A program made the translations under genes and the position numbers. From NCBI RefSeq assembly GCF_013179735.1, contig NZ_JABMEG010000002.1, positions 62,001 through 126,000 of the forward strand: 64,000 nt of DNA. Direction: 5' to 3'. Below are positions 35,714-42,736 of this stretch, piece by piece. This DNA comes from Permianibacter fluminis. Lineage in GTDB: Bacteria; Pseudomonadota; Gammaproteobacteria; Enterobacterales; Permianibacteraceae. Every line of letters starts with the position of its first letter. Positions within the stretch are counted from its first letter, which is position 1. The notes under the pieces are model-generated. The model saw only the letters and a list, made by a program, of their open reading frames with translations, did not search any database and was not told the origin of the DNA.

Positions 35714-36301
35714 ATGAACGCAAGCACAGACAAAAAGCAGCACCTACTCGAATCCGGCATGGCGGTGATCTTCCGTCAGGGTTACAACGGAACGGGTGTG
35801 CAAGACATCGTGGATGCCGCAGGCGTCCCGAAGGGCTCGTTCTACAACTATTTCGACAGCAAGGAAGCCTTTGCGGTCGAGGGCCTGACCCGGCTGGCGG
35901 AGCAGTCGCAAGCCTGCGCCCGGGCGGTGCTGGCGGATGCGGCGGTAGCGCCGCTGACCCGCGTACTCAATTACTTTGACGGCGCCATGAAGTACCAGAC
36001 CGAAAACGGTTTCTCGGGCGGCTGCATCATCGGCAACCTGTGTCAGGAAATGGCCGACGGCAGCGAGATGATGCGTGAGCGCATCAACGAATTGATGTGT
36101 GCCAAGGTCAAGATGATTGGCCAGTGTCTGGCCGAAGCGCAGCAGCGCGGTGAGTTTCCAGCGGATCGCAGCGCCGAGGACTCGGCCGAGTTTATCTTCT
36201 ACGCTTGGGAAGGTGCGCTGATGCGAATGAAAGCCACCAAGAATGATGAGCCCCTGCAGGCGTTCTTGCGGGTGCTGAAGGGAGTTTGTCTGGTCCACTG
36301 A
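35714..36301 (+). CDS. TetR family repressor, NemR-like
   Basis: A 195-residue repressor. The TetR DNA-binding domain is at about residues 10-56 (FRQGYNGTGVQDIVDAAGVPKGSFYNYFDSKEAFA). The ligand domain has GGCIIGNLCQEMAD, where the first cysteine corresponds to the redox-active position of E. coli NemR, with more cysteines nearby (ELMCAKVKMIGQC). A start at 35714 is supported by the promoter directly upstream; an upstream in-frame extension exists but overlaps the promoter. It is followed by an LpxR-type gene and an Old Yellow Enzyme gene, the latter being the usual NemR target, and by two more copies of its likely operator. Confidence 0.88.
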   Translation: MNASTDKKQHLLESGMAVIFRQGYNGTGVQDIVDAAGVPKGSFYNYFDSKEAFAVEGLTRLAEQSQACARAVLADAAVAPLTRVLNYFDGAMKYQTENGFSGGCIIGNLCQEMADGSEMMRERINELMCAKVKMIGQCLAEAQQRGEFPADRSAEDSAEFIFYAWEGALMRMKATKNDEPLQAFLRVLKGVCLVH

Positions 36302-36382
36302 TTGGATGCGCCCGCCTCTGGCGGCCCGCTCCTTCGGTGGAGTGGGAGCCAGGGATGATGGCGCAAAATTTTTTGCTACAAC

Positions 36383-36397
36383 TTAAGACGACTGGTC
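36383..36397 (+). promoter_or_regulatory. Operator 2 (TetR-type)
   Basis: TTAAGACGACTGGTC, a 15-base identity with operator 1, lies 82 bases after the repressor stop and before a terminator. TTGCTA at 36373 and CATTTA at 36399 are weak promoter candidates with poor spacing. Confidence 0.7.
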
Positions 36398-36437
36398 GCA
36401 TTTATGCGCTGCAGCATTGGCGCGCCACCGGTCTTGC

Positions 36438-36459
36438 AGAGCCCTCGGGCTCTTTTTTT
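36438..36459 (+). terminator. Rho-independent terminator between operators 2 and 3
   Basis: AGAGCCC TC GGGCTCT is followed by a T7 run. It may end the repressor transcript, or a very short RNA started at operator 2. Confidence 0.88.
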
Positions 36460-36470
36460 GAAGACCACAC

Positions 36471-36483
36471 AAGACGACTGGTC
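36471..36483 (+). promoter_or_regulatory. Operator 3 (TetR-type) upstream of the LpxR-like gene
   Basis: AAGACGACTGGTC, identical over 13 bases to operators 1 and 2, lies 23 bases before the ATG of the LpxR-like gene. TTGAAG at 36458 could be a -35. Confidence 0.78.
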
Positions 36484-36506
36484 ATCTGAATCGGATTGAA
36501 TGACGT

Positions 36507-37580
36507 ATGAAAGCCCAACTAACCGCGCTGAGCCTGTTGATTGCCAGCGCACTGACCCAACCGGCCTTGGCCAACAGCGGCGCCAGCGAGCGTTTCGCCA
36601 ATGAGCCGGACAACACCGGCTGGGCGATTTACATCGACAACGATGTGCTGTCGCCGGGTAGCTCGGATCGCGATTACACCGGCGGCTTCTCGGTGACGCT
36701 GTCGGGCAAGTCTGCGCAAAACGCGCTGTTGTCGGTCGACGATTGGCGCGCCGGTCTGGATCGGTTCAGCGGCCTTGCCGACGTTTATTCCGATGCGGCG
36801 TTCAGCCGACACAGCCTGGAAATGGGCGTGACGGTGTTCACCCCGCAGGAGTTGTCGAATCGCGCGCTGCAAGTGGGTGATCGGCCGTATGCGAGCCTGC
36901 TGTATCTGGCCAACACCGCGATCAACGTGGTGCCGGAGCGCGAGGTCGCGTACCTGTCCACGCTGACCATTGGTGTGCTCGGTGCACACGCGGTAGCCAA
37001 TCTGCAACAAGGGCTGCACGAAGTGCTGGGTTCGGAAGAACCGGTGGGCTGGGACAATCAAATCAGTGACGGTGGCGAGCTGACGTTTCGTTACAGCGTG
37101 GCGCGCGCCGACCGCAGTTGGGCCGGCACAATCGGCGGCACTGCCGGCGAACTGACCACGACCATGCGCGCCAGCGTCGGTTACCTGACCGAAGCGAGCA
37201 TTGGTTTTGCGACCCGGTTCGGTGACATCCGGACACCGTGGTGGAGTTACAACCCGCAGATCGCCGATTACGCCGAAAAATCGGTGCCGATTGCCGCCAG
37301 CGAAGGCAGTGGCCCGGAGCAATACGTTTGGGCTGGCGTGAACATTCGGGCCCGTGCGTATAACGCGTTTTTGCAAGGCCAGTTTCGTGACAGCGACGTG
37401 ACGTTTTCCCACAACGAGCTACGGCCGTTCGTGTTCGAGGCTTGGCTCGGTTACACCTTTGCAACGGCACATGGCTGGCGCTATTCGTATCTGCTGCGTG
37501 GGCAGAGCGCCGAAATTGAAGACGGGCCGGCAGATCGTTCCGTGCTCTGGGGTGGTCTCATCATCAGCCAGAGTTTTTGA
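36507..37580 (+). CDS. LpxR family (DUF2219) lipid A deacylase-like outer-membrane protein
   Basis: A 357-residue predicted outer-membrane beta-barrel with signal peptide MKAQLTALSLLIASALTQPALA. The LpxR signature is clear: YIDNDVLSPGSSDRDYTGGFSVTLSG, then VGDRPYASLLYL, the TIGVLGAHAVANLQQGLHEVLGSEEPVGWDNQI region and the C-terminal RSVLWGGLIISQSF ending in Phe. LpxR removes the 3'-acyloxyacyl chain of lipid A in a calcium-dependent way; the Asn-Asp pair near residue 45 corresponds to its active-site region. It is placed directly after TetR operator 3 and before the OYE gene, so it is probably induced by the same stress. Confidence 0.88.
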   Translation: MKAQLTALSLLIASALTQPALANSGASERFANEPDNTGWAIYIDNDVLSPGSSDRDYTGGFSVTLSGKSAQNALLSVDDWRAGLDRFSGLADVYSDAAFSRHSLEMGVTVFTPQELSNRALQVGDRPYASLLYLANTAINVVPEREVAYLSTLTIGVLGAHAVANLQQGLHEVLGSEEPVGWDNQISDGGELTFRYSVARADRSWAGTIGGTAGELTTTMRASVGYLTEASIGFATRFGDIRTPWWSYNPQIADYAEKSVPIAASEGSGPEQYVWAGVNIRARAYNAFLQGQFRDSDVTFSHNELRPFVFEAWLGYTFATAHGWRYSYLLRGQSAEIEDGPADRSVLWGGLIISQSF

Positions 37581-37647
37581 TGGCAATGCCTTGGTGTCTG
37601 ACGCTTTGCCGTGACGTTGGCAATGGCAATGGCGCCAATATGAATCG

Positions 37648-37745
37648 CATTACCGATTTTCGTATCAATAACAAGCGTATTACCAGCAACCGTAACAACA
37701 AATGTAACAACAATCGTAACGACAATCGTAACAACAACTGCAGCC
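37648..37745 (+). repeat. AAC-rich trinucleotide tract
   Basis: Imperfect repetition of CGTAACAACAA-type units (CGTAACAACAAATGTAACAA and relatives) lies between the LpxR-like and OYE genes. C and A dominate and T is sparse. Frames across it give only Asn-rich or Val/Thr-rich nonsense. It may act as an unstructured mRNA spacer. Confidence 0.75.
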
Positions 37746-37809
37746 AGGGTGAGTCGCAATGTTCTGGCTAATGGCAACAGGCAAAGCCGGCAACGGCGGG
37801 GAGCGAAAG

Positions 37810-38976
37810 ATGACTGAAGCAGCGAAAAAATTTCTCAGCAATGATCCGGCTGGTGAACTGTTCACCCCGATCACGGTCGGCCGTTGGCAGTTGCCGCATC
37901 GGGTGGCGATGGCGCCGATGACGCGTTCGCGCGCCGGTCAGCCGGGCAACGTGCCTACCGACATGATGACGGAATACTACCGTCAGCGCGCCGGCGCCGC
38001 TTTGATCATCACCGAAGCCACTCAAGTGTCGGCAACGGCGCAGGGTTACGCCTGGACGCCCGGCATCCATACCGCCGAGCAAGTCGAAGGCTGGAAGAAA
38101 GTCACCGACGCGGTGCATCGCGAAGGCGGCAAGATTGTCGTGCAGCTGTGGCATGTCGGCCGGATCTCGCACCGCGCCCTGCAACCGGGCAAGCAATTGC
38201 CGGTCGCACCGAGCGCGATCAAACCGGAAGGCAATGCCTTTATTGTCGACGATCAGGGCAATCCGGCGTTTGTGCCGTTTGAAACCCCGCGTGCGCTCGA
38301 TCGCAACGAGATTCACGGCATTGTCGCGGATTTTGTCAATGCCGCCCGTAACGCCATTGATGCCGGTTTCGACGGTGTCGAAATCCATTCTGCCAACGGC
38401 TATTTGTTGGACCAATTTCTGAACACCGCCAGCAACCAGCGTGACGACGAATACGGCGGCACCATCGCCAACCGGGCGCGTCTGACGTTGCAAGTGGTGG
38501 ATGCGGTGCTGGCGACGATCGGTGCAGACCGGGTCGGTGTACGCATCAGCCCGATGGGCCATTTCAACAGCATGGGTATGGATGATCCGGAAGCCATGTA
38601 CAGCTACCTGAGTGAAGAGCTGAACAAGCGCGGTCTGGCGTATCTGCATGTCATTTCGCCGCGCTCGCAAGTGCCGGCCGATTCCGCCGACAAGGAAACC
38701 GGCAAGCAGATGCAACTGGCCGACCGCATTCTGAAAGCCATTCGCAGCCGCTACGACGGTGTGCTGATGCTGGCGGGCGGCTTTGACCGCAGCAGCGCCG
38801 AGACTTCGCTCGCCAGTGGCGAAGCTGATCTGCTGGCATTTGGCAAACCGTTCCTGGCCAATCCGGATCTGCCGAAACGCTTGCAATTGCGCGCGGCATT
38901 GAATGAGCCGAACCCGCAGACCTTTTACGGCGGAGGGGCATCCGGCTACACGGATTATCCCTTTCTCGTTGCCTAG
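37810..38976 (+). CDS. Old Yellow Enzyme family alkene reductase (NemA-like)
   Basis: A 388-residue FMN enzyme. The N-terminus LFTPITVGRWQLPHRVAMAPMTRSRA, the substrate-binding His-Asn stretch EIHSANGYLLDQFLNTASNQRDDEYGG, and the C-terminal flavin site MLAGGFDRSSAETSLASGEADLLAFGKPFLANPDLP identify the OYE family. It reduces activated double bonds of electrophiles such as N-ethylmaleimide, quinones or nitrate esters with NADPH. The ATG at 37810 has GGGGAG six bases upstream. It probably belongs to the NemR-like regulon with the LpxR-type gene 230 bases upstream. Confidence 0.95.
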   Translation: MTEAAKKFLSNDPAGELFTPITVGRWQLPHRVAMAPMTRSRAGQPGNVPTDMMTEYYRQRAGAALIITEATQVSATAQGYAWTPGIHTAEQVEGWKKVTDAVHREGGKIVVQLWHVGRISHRALQPGKQLPVAPSAIKPEGNAFIVDDQGNPAFVPFETPRALDRNEIHGIVADFVNAARNAIDAGFDGVEIHSANGYLLDQFLNTASNQRDDEYGGTIANRARLTLQVVDAVLATIGADRVGVRISPMGHFNSMGMDDPEAMYSYLSEELNKRGLAYLHVISPRSQVPADSADKETGKQMQLADRILKAIRSRYDGVLMLAGGFDRSSAETSLASGEADLLAFGKPFLANPDLPKRLQLRAALNEPNPQTFYGGGASGYTDYPFLVA

Positions 38977-39320
38977 GAGTTGGTTGCGAGCGGCGAGCTG
39001 AAGATGACTGGTTGGCGGTCAAGGCCGAGCGCTAAGCATTGACTGCTTGGCCTTGACCGCCGCGTCTTTGTCCACGCGCAGCGCGCATCGGCAAGGGGCG
39101 TTGCGAGCGCCATGTCGATGCCAGCGTCGGCGTGGGGGTAAACGGCGTTTGACCGCGCTATTTGCTTATTGTGTTTTCCCACAGCATCGGTTCGCCTTGG
39201 CGCGGGCCGGTGTTTTTTTCTTCACTGCGGTGGCAGCGCTGATGAAGCGCCGCAAGCGACTTCACCGGCGCTGTTATCGCATCACGTAAATGGTTGTCGG
39301 ATGGCGACGGGTGAGGGGAT
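38977..39320. other. Intergenic region with a large hairpin
   Basis: No gene is seen. It contains the inverted repeat at 39014-39061, and the rest shows no promoter with good hexamers. A short plus frame (39047-39289) is Arg/Ala-rich nonsense. Confidence 0.5.
39014..39061. repeat. 13-base inverted repeat hairpin after the OYE gene
   Basis: GGCGGTCAAGGCC / GGCCTTGACCGCC, with a nested AAGCA / TGCTT stem inside, lies 38 bases after the OYE stop. There is no T-run, so it could be an RNA-stabilising end or a Rho-type end. Confidence 0.75.
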
Positions 39321-39794
39321 ATGTCGACCTGGATTTCGCAATTTGCATTGTTCTTCGCCTTGATTGCAGGTGCCGTGGTGCCGATGCAGGCCGGTGCTAA
39401 TGCTGCGCTCGGTAGAAACCTTGGTCATCCGTTGTGGGCAACGCTGGTGTCGCTGACGGTCAGCGTGGTGCTCGGCATTGCGGTATTGAGCTGGCTGCGT
39501 TTGCCGATGCCGAGTGCGGTCAGTGCTATCCGGGGGCCGTTCTGGACCTGGTTTGGTGGCATTGCCGGCATCATCTATGTCAGCTCGGCAGTGGTGTTGG
39601 CGCCCAAACTCGGGCTGACCACGTTCATGGCTGCCGTGGTGACCGGTCAGGTGCTGATCTCCTTGTTGCTTGATCACTATGGTTTGCTGGGTCTGGCGGT
39701 GCGCCCCATTACTCTGTTGCGCGTACTCGCAGCAGCGCTGATTGTCAGCGGCGTGGTGCTGCTGCATTTCAGTAGTGCGCCGGCAACGCGCTGA
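39321..39794 (+). CDS. YdcZ/DUF606 family DMT-type membrane transporter
   Basis: A 157-residue membrane protein with about five hydrophobic segments. The family start FALIAGAVVPMQAGANAALGRNLGHPLWATLVSLTVS and the later AGIIYVSSAVVLAPKLGLTTFMAAVVTGQVLISLLLDHYGLLG are typical of the YdcZ half-size transporters of the drug/metabolite superfamily. GAGGGG lies just before the ATG. The substrate is unknown. The gene is single, with no regulator assigned; the AraC-type gene that follows is convergent. Confidence 0.88.
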   Translation: MSTWISQFALFFALIAGAVVPMQAGANAALGRNLGHPLWATLVSLTVSVVLGIAVLSWLRLPMPSAVSAIRGPFWTWFGGIAGIIYVSSAVVLAPKLGLTTFMAAVVTGQVLISLLLDHYGLLGLAVRPITLLRVLAAALIVSGVVLLHFSSAPATR

Positions 39795-39989
39795 CCGGGT
39801 TGCGCGGCGCTGCCGAATCAACTGACGTGGTTGCCGGAAAACAGATTGAGTACGCTTTTCAACGCCGCTCAGGCTCGCGCGCAGCGAAATGACCTGCAAA
39901 CTGGTCAGGCATTTTGCCGTACACGAGCAATCACATCACATGACATCGCAGCGCAGCGCGAAGCGTTCAGGCTGTTGGCACGGTGTCGG

Positions 39990-40871
39990 CTATTGCAGCG
40001 GCAGAAAAATGTCGACAATGGCTTCGTGCTCAGGCACGTCCGGGAAGAAGCGAACGCGCTGCAGAAACAATGGATAATCGCGCAGCTCTTCACCGCTTTG
40101 TGGCAACCATTCCGAATACAGAAAGCGGATGCTGGCGCCGAGCGTGTCGTCGGTGCCGGTATGGCGTAGCACGGCGCAGCGGCCGGCGGGAATGGTCTTG
40201 GCAACGATGCCGAAGTCGTTGGCCGGGATATCGCGGTCCGTAGCGGCACACAGATCGAGCCGAAACGCGGCCGGAGCGGTAGTTTCCGGGTCGTCATACA
40301 GCACATTGAACGTTGCGCTGAGCCGTGGTGGCAGTTGCTGCTGTTTGCGCCAAGCAATGAATTGCCGAATGGAATCGCCCAGCAGGCGCGGATCGCCACG
40401 GTGTTCCAGGACCGCGACACGGGTTGTTGGAAATGCGATCAGTTGTACGTGATCATAGAGATATTCCGCAGACATATGCTGGTTCCTTAGCGCGTTGACG
40501 GGCTCGTAGACGGATTGCCAAGGCGCCCATTGCGGCGCTTTCCGGAATGCGGACGGGCTTTGTCCGGTGCTGCGTTTGAACGCCCGGCTGAACGACTCCG
40601 GATTTTCGTAGCCGCTGGCCAGGGCAATGTCGGTAATCGCTGGCTGCTCACGAAAGGCCAACTGATAGGCCGCCCGTTTCAACCGGACCACTTGCACATA
40701 CTGGGCAATGCTGATGCCAAACAACTCGGAAAACTGCCGATGAAAATGGAATTTTGAGAATGCAGCGACCGCAGCCAGCTGTTCAAGGTTCAGTTCCTCG
40801 TCCAGATGGCTGTCGATATGGCGCAGCACGGCATGGAATCGGGCGAGATAAGAATTGGTGTTGACCGACAT
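39990..40871 (-). CDS. AraC family regulator with GyrI-like ligand domain
   Basis: A 293-residue regulator. The AraC DNA-binding domain comes first (about residues 8-108) with both helix-turn-helix units (LEQLAAVAAFSKFHFHRQFSELFG; ITDIALASGYENPESFSRAFKRSTGQSP), followed by a GyrI-like/SOUL effector domain (about 125-293; VAVLEHRGDPRLLGDSIRQF, PAGRCAVLRHTGTDDTLGASI). This is the layout of Rob/MarA-type multidrug regulators. The ATG at 40871 has AAGGAG nine bases upstream and suits the DNA-binding domain start; the open frame runs on upstream without sense. Confidence 0.9.
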   Translation of the reverse strand: MSVNTNSYLARFHAVLRHIDSHLDEELNLEQLAAVAAFSKFHFHRQFSELFGISIAQYVQVVRLKRAAYQLAFREQPAITDIALASGYENPESFSRAFKRSTGQSPSAFRKAPQWAPWQSVYEPVNALRNQHMSAEYLYDHVQLIAFPTTRVAVLEHRGDPRLLGDSIRQFIAWRKQQQLPPRLSATFNVLYDDPETTAPAAFRLDLCAATDRDIPANDFGIVAKTIPAGRCAVLRHTGTDDTLGASIRFLYSEWLPQSGEELRDYPLFLQRVRFFPDVPEHEAIVDIFLPLQ

Positions 40872-41117
40872 TTGCGAAAGCTCCTTGGCGACCAGCAGCG
40901 TAACCCGTTCTGCTGTAGTCGTCCTGACCGTTCTTGCTGAATGGCGAGTCATGGTGCCGGGAGCGGTGCAGTCACGTTGGCATTCCAGCTCTGCCGGCGG
41001 GATCCTTTCACTCGAGCCGAGCGGGTAAACACACGGCCGGCTCTTGCTTCTGGCCATGCACTGGCAGTGAGCTATGAGGTGTGCGGTCACCGAGGTGGGC
41101 AATGACTGCGGCGCAAA

Positions 41118-41148
41118 AACAAAGGGCGCTGAATCAGCGCCCTTTGTT
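41118..41148 (-). terminator. Rho-independent terminator of the PEP-CTERM gene
   Basis: Arms AACAAAGGGCGCT / AGCGCCCTTTGTT, with a T5 run on the minus strand, lie 52 bases after the stop of the PEP-CTERM gene. Confidence 0.85.
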
Positions 41149-41199
41149 CTACTTATTTGCCAGTGGCTCGGCGTGTCGTGCCGCGCCGTTGCGATGAGG

Positions 41200-41805
41200 T
41201 CAGTTCCGTTTCCGACGCAGCTGGCTCATGCCCAGTATGCCGAGGCCGAGCAAGACAACACCGGCCGGCTCTGGCACCGAGACCGATTCGTTGACATGGA
41301 TATTGTCGAGCGAAAAGCCGGAGGTGCGACGGAAGTCACCCGCGACGCTCTCCGAAAAGCTGATGCTGACCAGATTGGAAAAGCCCGAGCCGAGGTCGTA
41401 GAACGAGAAGTCGGAGAAAATATCGAAAAACGAACTGATGGTGGTGGCATCGGCAAAGGTGCCGACCACAACCAGCGTGCCGGTGAAATCCGGGAACATG
41501 GTTGCGCCATCAAAACCGCTCACCGAGAACAGGCTGGCGTCGTCTGCAGTCATGGTGACCGAGCCCGGGCTGCCGCCAGCGGCAACCAAACGGGCCGTGC
41601 CGTTCTGCACATACGGCGCACCGCCGCCGACGAAACTGTCTTCAAAAATGCCCCAGCCCTGAGCCGAGAAGGTAAACGTGAAGCCATCCTGATGCTGCAC
41701 GACATCGCCATCATTGGTCGGGGTGTGGCCTTCAAAATCAATGAGATCGGCGCGCGCCGCACCGACTGAGGCGGCCAGAATCAGTGTTGCCAGCAACTTG
41801 TACAT
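41200..41805 (-). CDS. PEP-CTERM sorting-domain protein
   Basis: A 201-residue exported protein. The signal peptide is MYKLLATLILAASVGAARA. The mature part is beta-rich (DLIDFEGHTPTNDGDVV, then FSLDNIHVNE), similar to other short PEP-CTERM proteins with a jelly-roll-like fold. The C-terminus is SVPEPAGVVLLGLGILGMSQLRRKRN, that is, the VPEP motif, a membrane helix and a basic tail. Such proteins are cut and sorted by exosortase (EpsH), which is not in the window. The ATG at 41805 has AGGGA eight bases upstream. Confidence 0.92.
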   Translation of the reverse strand: MYKLLATLILAASVGAARADLIDFEGHTPTNDGDVVQHQDGFTFTFSAQGWGIFEDSFVGGGAPYVQNGTARLVAAGGSPGSVTMTADDASLFSVSGFDGATMFPDFTGTLVVVGTFADATTISSFFDIFSDFSFYDLGSGFSNLVSISFSESVAGDFRRTSGFSLDNIHVNESVSVPEPAGVVLLGLGILGMSQLRRKRN

Positions 41806-42332
41806 AGACGTAGTCCCTGTTGTGGTTGTCGGAAAAATCCAGACGCGAGCTAGCAGCAAAAGCCAGGCCATGGAGCCTATTCCGTTACCCTTCAAAGACT
41901 TGGCTCGCAGCCAGGCGCGAGTTGGTGTCCGGTTGTAAAGCACGGCGACAGCCACTGTGCAGGTGGCGCTCAACATCGGTTGAGTCCGAATGGTAACGGG
42001 CTGCTTTGCCGCAATGACCTGACCAGAACCGTCGGTGTTGACCGGCGCCCCTGCGGCGGCTTTCGGCCAGAAGCAGCCATTCAGTATCGTAGGCCCGAAC
42101 CGCGCAGCGTTTCGGACGCATGGGAATTCATTCGTACGAAGCCGCTACGCGGATTCGTACCTACGCTCGCTAGATTTGATTAGGCGGCAACTCTCCCCAG
42201 CAACACGGCCATGGCGTGTAATCAAAGCTGAAGGTTTCCAAGTGTTCACGCTAAATGCTTGAGTCGAAACCGAAATTAGGTCAGATTCCAAGCCATTCAA
42301 AATCTGTTAGGAGGCGTGCCTCCTAATCATTA
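41806..42332. other. Intergenic region upstream of the cassette-like module
   Basis: No gene is seen. It holds a copy of a 33-base element (42050-42082, minus orientation), a strong hairpin (42134-42160) and, at its right end, overlapping palindromes (GTTAGGAGGC / GCCTCCTAAT, 42305-42327) directly before the GTTAGGC that bounds the cassette-like module. Confidence 0.5.
42134..42160. repeat. REP-like hairpin
   Basis: Arms GTACGAAGCCGC / GCGGATTCGTAC (11 of 12 pair) have a 3-base loop. It is of the scattered intergenic repeat type and differs from the element after pstB. Confidence 0.65.
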
Positions 42333-42333
42333 G

Positions 42334-42726
42334 TTAGGCATCTGAAGGAGGTCAACGATGTGGCTACTTCCGTGGGAGAAACTTCCGCCACTCATCCTCG
42401 GGCCTTTGATGTTGGCCGTTGGGGTCTTTGTCTTCTTAGTTCCAGAGCAACCCAATCCTGATAAGCATCGCGAGGCCTTGCTTTGGGGCGTGGCCTATGT
42501 TGTCGCTGGTGTTGCAGTTACCGGATACGGCATTTGGAAGCAGTGCAAGTCGAGAACTGATTGAAGCGGTCTTCAATGGAATACGTACCAAAGCAAAAAT
42601 TAATTCGGCTGTCCCTACCTCCAGTCATAGATGCCTCGGGATGGCAGTGAAGCGGCGCCAGCTGCCTAACCCTTCCATCGAGGCGACAGCCACCGGCAGG
42701 CCGGTGGCTGCGCCTCATGTCAAACG
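42334..42726 (+). mobile_element. Isolated integron gene-cassette-like module
   Basis: A 393-base unit bounded on the left by a GTTAGGC core (42333-42339; crossover after the G) and on the right by an attC-like site (42664-42732). It carries one small gene close to its left end, in the plus direction, as in most integron cassettes. No integrase gene is visible within the window, so it would be an attC cassette without integrase. Confidence 0.7.
42358..42564 (+). CDS. Small two-helix membrane protein (cassette-borne)
   Basis: A 68-residue protein with a perfect ribosome site (AAGGAGG, six bases before the ATG), which makes translation likely despite its size. Two membrane helices are seen: PLILGPLMLAVGVFVFLV (about residues 11-28) and ALLWGVAYVVAGVAVTGYG (about 42-60), joined by a short polar loop with EQPNPDKHRE. 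No family was recognised. Base composition is lower in GC than in neighbouring genes, as usual for cassette genes. It starts 25 bases after the GTTAGGC core. Confidence 0.72.
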   Translation: MWLLPWEKLPPLILGPLMLAVGVFVFLVPEQPNPDKHREALLWGVAYVVAGVAVTGYGIWKQCKSRTD

Positions 42727-42732
42727 TTAACT
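42664..42732 (+). repeat. attC-like recombination site
   Basis: It begins GCCTAAC (core R'') and continues with CCTTCCATCGAGGCG. An imperfect hairpin follows with GAGGCG..AGCCACCGG / CCGGTGGCT.CGCCTC arms carrying unpaired bases on one side (AC against G), as attC folding requires. It ends ATGTCAAACGTTAACT, where the final core is GTTAACT instead of GTTRRRY. The wording CCTTCCATCGAG...CCTCATGTCAAACGTTA is that of attC sites in environmental chromosomal integrons. Confidence 0.72.
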
Positions 42733-42736
42733 CATC

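Noticed and set aside
37648-37745. CRISPR array
   Set aside because: Units are short, imperfect and contiguous, with no spacers of constant length and no cas genes.
37481-37777. A Val/Thr-rich minus frame across the AAC repeat
   Set aside because: The product is only the translation of the trinucleotide repeat and overlaps the end of the LpxR-like gene.
38977-39320. An 80-codon plus frame after the OYE gene
   Set aside because: Arg/Ala-rich, no ribosome site, overlaps the 13-base hairpin.
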